A stretch of DNA of 64,000 nucleotides from Palaemon carinicauda (Eukaryota; Arthropoda; Malacostraca; Decapoda; Palaemonidae): assembly GCF_036898095.1 (NCBI RefSeq), contig NC_090767.1, forward strand, positions 26,765,857 through 26,829,856. Direction: 5' to 3'. A program made the position numbers and the translations under genes. The notes under the pieces were generated by a model, which saw only the letters and a program-made list of their open reading frames with translations, was not told the DNA's origin and did not search any database. This document shows, one piece after another, positions 24,495 to 34,023 of the stretch (positions are counted from its first letter, which is position 1; every line of letters begins with the position of its first letter).

Positions 24495-25733
24495 TGCTAC
24501 AGCTGCTGCACGGGGCCTATCCTTGGCAATCTCTGTGATTCATTGAGGGTATTGCATCCCTTTCACTCAATCTCTCCCTCTATTGACTCAGAATCCAGTT
24601 CCATTGAGCTCCAATGTGAAGGGATCTGTAAAGGAGCTGTCAAAATCCAGGCTATGTCGGAGAAGGGCGCTCTCCAGGAGGTCGTCGATGTGTCCATATG
24701 ATTCTTCAGTCGACTCCTTCTTGTGAAAAAGGCGTCTGGAGGGTGGGGGTCTGTCATTGACCTCTCGGCTCTGAACTCGTTTGTTCTACAAACTCCGGTC
24801 AGCATAAAGACAGTCAGACAAGTGGTAAGACTTCAAGACTTCTCGTGCACACTGGATCTCAAGGGCGCATGCTTTCAGATCCCAGTCCATCCAACTTCAT
24901 GGAAATATCTAAGGATCTTACACGACAACAGGTAATACCAGTTCAAGGAGCTGTGCTTTGGTCTTTCAACAGCCCCTCAGATCTTCATGTTAACCTGGGC
25001 CCACAGGATTGGCATCTGCCTCCTAAGATACCTGGACGACTAGCTGATACTAGCAGACTTGATAGCAACTGTTCAACACTGAGATAGACTCCTTGTCTTT
25101 TGCCAAGATCTGGAGATCGTGGTAAATCTTGAGAAGTCATCCCTGCTTCCCTTTCAAAGATTGGTTTACCTGGAAATGATCATCGGCACCAGTTTGCAGA
25201 AAGTCTTCCCATCAGACTACAAAATCCAGAGGCTGAGGAAAGTGGTAGGCCCATTCCTAGGTCCCCTGTCATCCCTGGTCTATCTAGTTGTGAACATCCG
25301 CCTCTGGATTCGATCTCTTCAGTGCAGCAAATCCAGGTGGGTTTAAGACGAGGACTTCCTGGATATGCTGGTCCCCGTGGTACCCGAGCAGCTGAAGGAC
25401 TTGAGGTGGTGGGTAGCAGACGAGAATCTCCGCCAAGGGGTTGACGTTCTCGTTCTTTCCCCAGAGTTGATGCTCTTTTCAGATGCGTCAAAAGGAGGTG
25501 GTGTCCCACATACTACACCACTTGGCCTCTGGGCTCTGGTTAGTCAAAAAGGTACCAGCATATAAATCTCGTAGATATGAGGGCAACCTTTCTAGGCATA
25601 CAGCAGTTCCATCATTTACTGGTGGGTCATTCTGTGGTGTTGATGACTGACAACATGACGGTCGTGGCTTAGGTGAACAAGCAAGGCAGTACCTTTAGGC
25701 AGCACCTTTGCCATCTAGGAGTGGAGATGCTAA
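24495..25733 (+). pseudogene. RT and first part of RNase H of DIRS B3
   Basis: RT blocks: SVIDLSALNSF (about 24750), LDLKGACFQIPVHP (motif A, about 24853), ELCFGLSTAPQIF (about 24948) and YLDD followed by a TAG stop (about 25032-25046). RNase H: SDASKGGG (about 25478) and VNKQGSTFRQ near 25676, preceded by a TAG. Stops and shifts are scattered. The gene is interrupted at GAGATGCTAA (25733) by the LTR element and resumes at 35024. Confidence 0.75.
25730..25733. repeat. Target site duplication CTAA, left
   Basis: CTAA directly before the 5' LTR, repeated at 35020-35023 directly after the 3' LTR. Length four fits Ty3/gypsy integrases. Confidence 0.75.
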
Positions 25734-25781
25734 TGTGGAGGATTTATTTTTGCTTTATTTTATTTTTGTTTTTGCCAAATC

Positions 25782-25847
<66 letters not shown>

Positions 25848-26842
25848 GTTAGCGAGCGAAAGTAGTTAGTGTAACGATCGTTTGTGGTGAGGAAGACTGT
25901 TGGTACAAATGAGATTGTTTGTTTACATTTTTTAGTTAGGTTACGACAGTGGTGAATGTTTCGGAGCGAATGCTTTTTTTATTTGACTGCAGCATAAGGC
26001 AGTTGTGTGAGTGCTGGATAACTATTTATATATTTTCGACCAGCGTGGAAGTGTTTTTTTTTGATTTTCAAAGTAAGTACAGTTTTGTTTATCTTTGCTT
26101 GTCGTGATTGTGAATGATAGGAACAATTTATTATTTATCTTTGATTATAGTGCGATAGTTCAGTTAGCTAGAAGTGTTCGTAAGTGTTTTTCTTTCTTTA
26201 TTTTTGGCAGGCCGTGATTCCTCCTTTGGAGAGACCCAAGTTTTTTGAAAGTGGATGTATTGTTGATGACTTGGCCTGTATTACGATTTTGTTTGGACTG
26301 CTCATTTGATTGATCAACTGTTGACGACCTGGCCTGTTTATTACAATTAAGAGTTAGGATGATGATGTTGATGATGATGATGATATCGACGACGATGACA
26401 CCCATGACCCCGAGGAGTTAAGGCTGTTAAGGATATTTAAGACAGTCTTCTGGTTATATATAGTGGTGTTGTGCCATAAAAGACAGTTGGCTTGTGTGTA
26501 TGGACAGTGTTGGTGTCCCATAATAATTTATACAAGATAATTCATATATATATTTATTTTTGGTGTTGGTGTGCGGTGTAATTTAAGTTTGTTAGGTTAT
26601 TTTTTTGCGTTATTTGAATGGTATTTATAGTATATTTAGTGTAAGTTTTTGATGCTGGTGATTTTGGTTGGAGTTATTATAGTTTGTAAGAAATATATAG
26701 TTTTAAGGTTATGTTTTGTTTTTTGTGTCCTTTTGTCTAAGAGTCCAGTTTTAGATAACGTAAGGGGAAAGTATGTGTTGTGGGACCATTGTCAGTAGGT
26801 GTGATTCAGGGTGTGGGGCTTGTTTTTTAACATCCCGCCACA
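25734..26842 (+). repeat. 5' LTR
   Basis: 1,109 bp. Contains a (GA)n tract at 25784-25843 (30 units, 38 in the other LTR) and a TATA-like TTATATATAG near 26453 that could drive transcription. It differs from the 3' LTR by the GA count, one T in a T run and a handful of changes in the last 100 bp, such as TGTTGTGGGACC versus TGTTGAGGAGACC. Confidence 0.92.
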
Positions 26843-26848
26843 TTATTT

Positions 26849-26866
26849 TGGCGCCCGAACAGGGAC
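26849..26866 (+). other. Primer binding site, complementary to the 3' end of tRNA-Lys
   Basis: TGGCGCCCGAACAGGGAC, six bases after the 5' LTR. This is the 18-base complement of the 3' end of animal tRNA-Lys(UUU), a primer used by several animal retroelements. It primes minus-strand DNA synthesis. Confidence 0.9.
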
Positions 26867-26944
26867 TGCTGAGGCGGGACTGATAGCTGGACTCTTGGAC
26901 GAAGGACTGATAGGATAAGATATTAGATATAAGGTTGATGAAAA

Positions 26945-28735
26945 ATGGAAGAGCAGAACAAGTTACTGAAGGAGGAATTGCGGCTGAGTAAGGAGCGTGA
27001 GGAGAGGTTGCTAATAGAGAATGAGAGGTTGAACTGGGAGAATGCGGCGATGCAGAAGGAGCTTAGGGAGTTAAAGGGGACAGTAGAGAGAGTGGAAGAA
27101 TGTGTTGAGATGAGGATGCGAGAGAATGAAGAACGAATGGAGAAACGAATGGAAGATATGATGGGGCAAGTCATGGGGATGATGAAAACTATAATGGGTG
27201 AAGGTGCAGTCGGAGGAGTGTCCTCAGCTTCGGGTAATGGGTTGGTAGTGAAAGAGAAGGTTAAGGTAGGTGATAATGGGAAAGGAAGTGATAGTGATAG
27301 TAGTAATAGTGATGGTGATATTGAAGATAAGGGAATTAGGCATAGTAAGGATGAACAGAAAGGGGAGAGGAAAGATGAAAGGAAAGGTAAAAGTGATGTG
27401 AAGAAAGAGAAGAAAAAGTATCGGGCTGATAGCAAGGACGATCGTGAATGGGTGAAAGTGGTAAGTAAGAAAAAGGGTAAGAAGGGAATGGTTAAGGATA
27501 GGAATTTAAGTGTGGAAGTGGATTCATTATATTCGAATGAGGAAGAAGGTAACAAGGGAGTAGACAGTGATGATAGCAGTGAGAATGAACGTGATGTGTG
27601 TAAGACTGTGTTTATGAGAGAGGTACCTCGGTGTGAAAGGTTCAATGAGCATAGCAGTAGGGATGTAAATGATTTTTTCAAGGAGTATGAGAGGTATTGT
27701 CAGGATAAGTATGGTGATAGTAAAAGAGTTTGGGCTAGGGAGTTAGGAGAATATTTGACTGGGTATTTGTTGACGATGTATGGAGTGATAATGAGTGTAG
27801 GGGACGTTGATTATGAAAGTGTGAAAACGAGAATAATTGAGCAGGTAAAACGTATGAAAGGGAGTGTTAAGTATAAGCGTAAAAATGATTTTGATGAGGC
27901 AAGGATGAATGCAGGAGAAGCTATATCAATGTACGTATGTAGGTTGGAAACTTTAGCTAGGAAGAAGTATGGGGATGAAGGTATAAATGAGAATAAGGAG
28001 TTAATGAGGAAGTTTTTGGCAACAGTACCTGAGAATGTGTGTGAATTTATTAATTTGAAACGCAAAGAGAAAATGAGGTGGACGCAAGAGAGATTGACAT
28101 GGGATGATATACTAGAGATAGTTGAGGATTATGAGTTAGATAGGTGCATGAAAGAAAGTAAATCTGTGAGTGTAAGAACTGGAATGGAAGAAAGTGTAAT
28201 AGAATTTGGTAGTTATAAGGACGCAATTTTGAGAGGACCAATGAGGGTAGCTGATAATGTAGTAGATAGGAGTGTTAGGGCGAGTAATGTGGGAATACCT
28301 GTAAGGACAAATGAAGGGTTTAGGCAAGGGAATCAGGTTTGGAGGGATAGGAGTGCTAGTGCGCCGCAAGATAGGTCAGGTAGTTGTATCCGTGAAGAGA
28401 AGTGTTATAGATGTGGGAAAGTAGGACATAAGAAGAATGAATGTAGATGGGCTCTTGGTGCTTGTTTTGGATGTGGTGAGGTAGGGCATAGAATTAGCGA
28501 GTGCACGAAAGAGAAAGGGGTAAAATGTTATCGGTGTGGTATGACAGGGCACATAGCGAGTGGATGTCGGAGTAATCGTACAAATGTGATTTGCGGTAAT
28601 TGTGGTAAGGATGGGCATTATGCTAGAATGTGCAAGGAGCCACGGGGTAAGTGTACTGAATGTGGTGCAGATGGGCATGTAGCTAGGGTATGTAGGAAGA
28701 AGGGAGGAAATCAGCCAGGATGTTCGGGAAACTAG
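26945..28735 (+). CDS. Gag of the Ty3/gypsy element
   Basis: 596 residues; forms the particle and binds RNA. The start is the first ATG after the PBS. Residues about 1-85 are charged and heptad-like, a likely coiled coil. Residues about 95-210 are a low-complexity Lys/Asp/Ser region. A capsid-like helical domain follows from about 225 to 400 (DVNDFFKEYERYCQDKYGD, then AISMYVCRLETLARKKYGDE). Residues about 487-590 hold five zinc knuckles of the form C-x2-C-x4-H-x4-C. The gag stop (28733-28735) directly follows a slip heptamer, and pol overlaps gag by 16 bp. Confidence 0.93.
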   Translation: MEEQNKLLKEELRLSKEREERLLIENERLNWENAAMQKELRELKGTVERVEECVEMRMRENEERMEKRMEDMMGQVMGMMKTIMGEGAVGGVSSASGNGLVVKEKVKVGDNGKGSDSDSSNSDGDIEDKGIRHSKDEQKGERKDERKGKSDVKKEKKKYRADSKDDREWVKVVSKKKGKKGMVKDRNLSVEVDSLYSNEEEGNKGVDSDDSSENERDVCKTVFMREVPRCERFNEHSSRDVNDFFKEYERYCQDKYGDSKRVWARELGEYLTGYLLTMYGVIMSVGDVDYESVKTRIIEQVKRMKGSVKYKRKNDFDEARMNAGEAISMYVCRLETLARKKYGDEGINENKELMRKFLATVPENVCEFINLKRKEKMRWTQERLTWDDILEIVEDYELDRCMKESKSVSVRTGMEESVIEFGSYKDAILRGPMRVADNVVDRSVRASNVGIPVRTNEGFRQGNQVWRDRSASAPQDRSGSCIREEKCYRCGKVGHKKNECRWALGACFGCGEVGHRISECTKEKGVKCYRCGMTGHIASGCRSNRTNVICGNCGKDGHYARMCKEPRGKCTECGADGHVARVCRKKGGNQPGCSGN

Positions 28736-31700
28736 AGTGTAAGAGGGTTCAGCTGGGTGAGTCCTCGAGTGTGTGCGGAGTGAATGTGATGCATGTTCGT
28801 GAAGGTTTATTACATGAAGACGTGATGGGCGAAAGAGCTTATGACTGCATGAGTGCAAAAGTAAATTTTAATGGAATAGAGCTAGTTGGTCTGATTGATA
28901 CTGGTTGTGGTGTCAATTTAATGTTTAGGAATGCATACGATAAGGTAAGGGATGTGTGTGAATGTAGGGGGTGTAAAGGTGAAGTGAAAGGGATCGGTAA
29001 TTTAAGTATGTCTGTGCAAGGAAAGTTACGAGAAAATGTTATGATTGGGGGGCTGATGATGGAAGATAATGATTTTTATGTGGTTGAGGGAGTAAATGAC
29101 AAATACGATGTGTTGTTAGGTTATAACTTCTTGAAAAAATGCGGTATGATTGTACATCCTAGTGTAAATATGATAGAGATGAAAGTTAAGGGTAAATTTT
29201 GTGGGGAATTTTATTTGAATGAAGATGGTAGTGTATGTACGAAGGTATGGAAAGGTGTGCCGTTAATAGCAAAAGAAGGTGTTAAATTGTCTAAAGATGC
29301 GAGTGAGGTTGTCAGTGTAAAAGTTGCATGGCCGAATAGTCTGGGAATTGCCAATAGTGACAATTGTGAATATGTAGTGGAAGGTTCGGAAGCAAGTAAT
29401 TTGGTGAAAGCAAGTGTGCATGTGTATGATGGTATTTTGAATTTGCAGGAGCCGAAGGTGTATGTGAGCTTGTTGCCGACTGTAAGGAGGAAGAGAATAC
29501 GGGGTATACGTGAGGGTGATTGTATGGGATGTATGTATACGTTGGTCAATGTAGAGGATGAAAAGTATGTTAAATTGAGACGGGTTATGACGGGTAAGAT
29601 AAAGCCGGATGACGATTGGGACTATGAAAGTTTGAAAGAAAGAATTAATGTAGATGAGAATATAAGTGAGGGGGAAAGGGAACAATTGTATAGGATGTTA
29701 TGGGATAGACGGAGAGTTTTGAGTCGCGGTGACGAGGATTGTGGGGGATCAAAGCTGCCTGAATTTAAGATAGTTCTTAGTAATGATACCCCCATATATC
29801 AGCGTCCCCGACATTTTTCTCCGCCTATTGCCAGAGAAATAGAAGAGCAGTGCCAGGAGTTAGAACAAATGGGTGTAATAGAAAGGAGTGAGAGTGCCTG
29901 GAATAGCCCTATTGTACCTGTAAGAAAGCCGGATGGAAGTTTACGGATGTGTATTGATTATAGGAAGGTGAATGAAGTAACTGTTAAAGAACGTTTTCCG
30001 ATGAATGTAGTGTCTGACTGTGTGTATAAGATGCATGGTATGAAAGTTTTTACAAAGTTAGATTTAGTTAGGGGCTATTACCAGATGCCTCTGGCAGAGG
30101 GGAGCAGGCCCATTACGGCATTTTCAAGTAGAAGTTGTCATTTTCAGTTTAAAAGATTAAGTTTTGGCCTTGCTAATGCGCCTGCTGCCTTCCAGAGGGC
30201 GATGAATGTAGTTTTGGCTGGGTTTGATAGACAGAAGGTGACTGTTTTTATTGATGATATTTTGATTGCTAGTGAGACAGTTGAGGAACACATGCAGTTG
30301 CTTGAAGCAGTATTAGAACGGTTGATAGAAGTTGGGGTGAAAGTTAAGCTTGAAAAGTGTACATGGTTGGCCGGGGAGGTGGAATTTCTTGGGCATGTGG
30401 TGAGTGAATCGGGTATAAGGAAGAGTGAAAAGTTTGTGAGTAAGGTGAGAGAGTTTCCACGTCCTCATACGGTGCGTGAGTTGAGAGGGTTTCTTGGGTT
30501 AATTGAATTTGGTCGGAAGTTTGTCAGAGATTGTTCGGGAATAGGGAAGCCTTTGAATGAGTGGACAGGTAAGAGAAATAGTACGAGACTGAAATGGGAT
30601 GAGCGTATGATTGAAGCATTTGAAAACTTGAAAGAAGAGGCTGCGAGAGACGTCACTTTGGCTTTTCCCGATTATAGTGAACATGCGAGTATGCTAGAGT
30701 TATATACGGATGCTAGTGGGATTAGTATGGGCGGTTGCTTGGTTCAAATGCAAAGAATAAACGGAGATGAACAGTTGAGAGTGATAGCGTATGTAAGTAA
30801 AGCATTTAATAAGGCTGAGCGAAAGTATTCCACGATTGAAAGGGAGTTGGCTGCGATAAGGTTTTGCGTGAAAGCGTTGAAGGTATTTTTGTATGGTGTG
30901 AAATTTATTGTGCGTACTGACCATCAGCCCCTAGTGTACATGATTAGGAAAGAGTCTGTGAATGCTAGAGTTGCGAGGACAATAGAGGATTTGAATGAAT
31001 TTGACTTTAAGCTAGAATATGTACCTGGGAGTAAGAACGTGATAGCAGATGCGATGTCAAGAATGCATGGTAAGATAGAAGAGAGTAGCGAGAATGATAG
31101 TAATTTTGAAAGGTTGCCGGAAGATTTAATGGTGGTACAAAGTTTTGAAGGGGATGACATGGTGTATAAATGTATTTTGTGTGGGTTAAATAAGGTTAAA
31201 TTGAAGGGTTTGAATAGGGATATACCTGCTAGTATAGATGAGCTTAGAATGAGTGTTAGGAATGAAGTATCAAAAGAAATGGCATATAAGGAGGAGGATA
31301 GTATGCTTGAGGGTGAATTGTTATCAAAAGTATTGTTGGTAGTAAGTATGTTATATGGTGTCACTGTTTATTTGTATTTTGGGTGGAATCGTCCGATGCA
31401 GTACCGAGCAAATAAAGAGACTGAAAGGGAGTATATATTGAGGTTACAATGTAATGAAAGATGTTGCAAGTTGTTGAGTAAGAAGGAGGATTGTCCGAGT
31501 GATTTGAATCAGAGTGGTATGAGCATAGAAGATAGCGAAGATGACCATGGGTGTGATAAGGATGACCCTATTGATAGGAGAGTAAACATTTGTATGCATG
31601 GTGTAAAAGGAAGAATGATGACGTATGTGGGTATAAATGAGAATGAATACTGTAGTTTAATTGATACAGGTGCACAAGTGTCATTAGTGAATATGTCTGT

Positions 31701-33852
31701 TATCAAGGAAATAGAGCGGTACAATTGGGAAGTGAAACGGCAATGTACGAGTGTGAGAATTCATGGGATAGGTAAAGGAAGTTTGCTAGTTTGGGAAGAA
31801 GTGCGTTTGAAAGTAAAACTGGGAAGTATGGAGGTGGAACATAATTTTATTGTAATGGGAGAGAATGAGATGCCTAGTTGTTTTTTGATAGGAATTGACT
31901 TTTTAAGATTGCATGATTTATCAGTTGATATTGGTAGTGGTTTGCTTCTGAAAAATGGATGTGAAGTAGTTGTGATAGAAGATAATAGTGTATTTATGGC
32001 GAATTTTGTTGGAATGGTTGATATTACGAGGAGTGAGGATGATCTACTGACTAAAGAGGAGGTGGAAGAAATGCAAGATGAATGTGAGGAAATTAAAAGG
32101 TTACGTGAATGTATGTTGAATAGTATTGAGGTAGAAGAATGGTCGTCTGATTTAGAGGTGTATAAGAAAGTTAGTAAGAGACTTATTGTGTGTAAGAATA
32201 TTGTTTATTTTCTACATAAAGGAATGGATGAAGATATATATGTTCCTGTGTTTCCAATGCATGCAGCAGTAAGTATGTGTATGTTAGTGCATGACAGATA
32301 TGGGCATATGGGTAAGAATAAATTATGGGAATGCATGCGTGAGAGATTGTTTACACCTGGGTTGAGTCAGATATGTAAGGATGTGGCGACTACGTGTGAA
32401 GATTGCCAGAAAGGGAAGTATCAGAGAGTGCATGCTAATCCGCCTGTTTTGAGATTACGTATGAAAGAACCATTTGAGATGTTTGTGATTGATTGTGTTT
32501 CGTTGCCTGTGACTGCGAGAAGACATGTGGGAATGATTGTTATGGTTGATCACATGAGTAAATTTACCTATGCAATACCCATCAAGGATAAACGGAGCGA
32601 GACTGTTGCAAGAATGGTTGGTCAAGTGATGTTGCCGATGTGTGTGTGTAAGCCTGTGAGAATGTTAAGTGATAATGGCCCTGAGTTTGTTGGATGGGAG
32701 TTTGAGCAGATGTTAAGAGAATGGGGTATTGAACATGTGTATTCGACTCCTTATATGCCAAGTGAGAATGGGTTGGCTGAAAGGACTGTAAGAACATTAA
32801 CTGAAATTTTGCGAATGATGAGTACATGTGGTAATGATTGGGATTTGTATGTTGGTAGAGCGTTGTGGGCTTACAATGCAACAGTGCATAAGAGTACGGG
32901 TATGTCTCCATGTAAGTTTGTTTTAAATTTTGAAAAGATAATAAGACCGAGGTTGGGTGTGTCGGAGGATGATAGAGATGTGTGGAGGAAAGCAAATAAG
33001 AGGTTTGAAAGCTTTAAAGTTGGTGAGAGAGTGATGAAAGAAGTAATTGAAAAGGGTAGAATGAATGTAAATAAGGTGCGTGATAAATTTGAAGGTCCCT
33101 ATGATGTGTTAGAAGTTGGTTCAAGTGGATTAAGTTACGTTTTGGGTAAGTTGTGTGTGGGTGGTATTGTGGAAAAAATTAGGGCCCACCACAACCAGTT
33201 GCGTAAATGGAAAGAGGTACCTGAGTATATCCAAGAGAATGGGATGAGTAAATGGTTGAAAAGGAACAAGGGTGAGCCTAGTATGTATGAGGACTTAGGT
33301 CTGGAAGGTAAACAGTTAGTGTTAGTAGAATATAAGAAAAGGAAGAATACAAGAGCTTTAAGTAAAGATGAAAGAAGGGGAAATTTTATAAGTAAAAGTG
33401 AGAATAGAAATAAGTATGACAAGGGTGTAAATGTGCAAGTGTGTATGGAAGATAAATGTGTTAATACAGATGAATCATGGCTGAGTATGAATGATACCTA
33501 TAGTGTGTGTGGCTTTTCCTTAGGTGATGTAAAAGAAAGGATGACGAATGCGAGAGTGAGAGATAGGAGAATGATTAGTAGTATGAATGAATCTTTTACT
33601 AAAGTTGAGAATGTTTTTGATGAAATGGATGAACTGTTTACAGAAATGAGTGTAATTATAGGGCCAGATGAGAACGAGGTAGATATGATTGTACATGATA
33701 TATTAGATGATAGGGATTTAGATAGGAATAGTGTTAATGTAGCTAATGATTGTGATAAGGAAGAAGTGAATGAGAGAGTATATGGAGGCCCAGTTACTCG
33801 GAGTAGAGGTCCCGTTCCCGACTGCGACTGGGTTATGAAAAAAATAATGTAA
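28720..33852 (+). CDS. Pol of the Ty3/gypsy element (protease, RT, RNase H, protease-like, integrase)
   Basis: 1,710 codons in the -1 frame relative to gag; probably made as Gag-Pol, so the ATG at 28720 may not be used. The first retropepsin has LIDTGCGV (DTG 60-62) and VLLGYNFL. RT has TKLDLVRGYYQMPL, LSFGLANAPAAFQ and FIDD (DD at 512-513). RNase H has LYTDASG (Asp 664), RTDHQPL and ADAMSRM. A second DTG (982-984, SLIDTGAQVSLVN), with FLIGIDFLRLHDL about 80 residues later, looks like another retropepsin. Integrase has an HHCC finger and a DD35E triad (Asp 1258, Asp 1318, Glu 1354), then a GPY/F-like FEGPYDVLEV. About 200 C-terminal residues are unassigned. No stop or shift is visible. Confidence 0.93.
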   Translation: MFGKLECKRVQLGESSSVCGVNVMHVREGLLHEDVMGERAYDCMSAKVNFNGIELVGLIDTGCGVNLMFRNAYDKVRDVCECRGCKGEVKGIGNLSMSVQGKLRENVMIGGLMMEDNDFYVVEGVNDKYDVLLGYNFLKKCGMIVHPSVNMIEMKVKGKFCGEFYLNEDGSVCTKVWKGVPLIAKEGVKLSKDASEVVSVKVAWPNSLGIANSDNCEYVVEGSEASNLVKASVHVYDGILNLQEPKVYVSLLPTVRRKRIRGIREGDCMGCMYTLVNVEDEKYVKLRRVMTGKIKPDDDWDYESLKERINVDENISEGEREQLYRMLWDRRRVLSRGDEDCGGSKLPEFKIVLSNDTPIYQRPRHFSPPIAREIEEQCQELEQMGVIERSESAWNSPIVPVRKPDGSLRMCIDYRKVNEVTVKERFPMNVVSDCVYKMHGMKVFTKLDLVRGYYQMPLAEGSRPITAFSSRSCHFQFKRLSFGLANAPAAFQRAMNVVLAGFDRQKVTVFIDDILIASETVEEHMQLLEAVLERLIEVGVKVKLEKCTWLAGEVEFLGHVVSESGIRKSEKFVSKVREFPRPHTVRELRGFLGLIEFGRKFVRDCSGIGKPLNEWTGKRNSTRLKWDERMIEAFENLKEEAARDVTLAFPDYSEHASMLELYTDASGISMGGCLVQMQRINGDEQLRVIAYVSKAFNKAERKYSTIERELAAIRFCVKALKVFLYGVKFIVRTDHQPLVYMIRKESVNARVARTIEDLNEFDFKLEYVPGSKNVIADAMSRMHGKIEESSENDSNFERLPEDLMVVQSFEGDDMVYKCILCGLNKVKLKGLNRDIPASIDELRMSVRNEVSKEMAYKEEDSMLEGELLSKVLLVVSMLYGVTVYLYFGWNRPMQYRANKETEREYILRLQCNERCCKLLSKKEDCPSDLNQSGMSIEDSEDDHGCDKDDPIDRRVNICMHGVKGRMMTYVGINENEYCSLIDTGAQVSLVNMSVIKEIERYNWEVKRQCTSVRIHGIGKGSLLVWEEVRLKVKLGSMEVEHNFIVMGENEMPSCFLIGIDFLRLHDLSVDIGSGLLLKNGCEVVVIEDNSVFMANFVGMVDITRSEDDLLTKEEVEEMQDECEEIKRLRECMLNSIEVEEWSSDLEVYKKVSKRLIVCKNIVYFLHKGMDEDIYVPVFPMHAAVSMCMLVHDRYGHMGKNKLWECMRERLFTPGLSQICKDVATTCEDCQKGKYQRVHANPPVLRLRMKEPFEMFVIDCVSLPVTARRHVGMIVMVDHMSKFTYAIPIKDKRSETVARMVGQVMLPMCVCKPVRMLSDNGPEFVGWEFEQMLREWGIEHVYSTPYMPSENGLAERTVRTLTEILRMMSTCGNDWDLYVGRALWAYNATVHKSTGMSPCKFVLNFEKIIRPRLGVSEDDRDVWRKANKRFESFKVGERVMKEVIEKGRMNVNKVRDKFEGPYDVLEVGSSGLSYVLGKLCVGGIVEKIRAHHNQLRKWKEVPEYIQENGMSKWLKRNKGEPSMYEDLGLEGKQLVLVEYKKRKNTRALSKDERRGNFISKSENRNKYDKGVNVQVCMEDKCVNTDESWLSMNDTYSVCGFSLGDVKERMTNARVRDRRMISSMNESFTKVENVFDEMDELFTEMSVIIGPDENEVDMIVHDILDDRDLDRNSVNVANDCDKEEVNERVYGGPVTRSRGPVPDCDWVMKKIM
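28726..28732 (+). promoter_or_regulatory. -1 ribosomal frameshift site GGGAAAC
   Basis: In the gag frame this reads as G GGA AAC followed at once by TAG, a canonical X-XXY-YYZ heptamer. A -1 slip continues directly into the pol frame. The same heptamer is used at the gag-pro junction of some retroviruses. Whether a downstream stem or pseudoknot exists was not computed. Confidence 0.82.
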
Positions 33853-33880
33853 GTGTTGTGTGAGAAGGATTTGGCAAAGT

Positions 33881-33893
33881 AAGGGGGGAGGAA
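33881..33893 (+). other. Polypurine tract
   Basis: AAGGGGGGAGGAA directly before the 3' LTR; primes plus-strand DNA synthesis. Confidence 0.88.
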
Positions 33894-33941
33894 TGTGGAG
33901 GATTTATTTTTGCTTTATTTTATTTTTGTTTTTGCCAAATC

Positions 33942-34023
<82 letters not shown>

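Noticed and set aside
26923..27681. 252-codon minus-strand frame opposite gag
   Set aside because: Leu/Ser/Phe-rich mirror of the Lys/Glu-rich gag; no domain and gag is clearly the gene.
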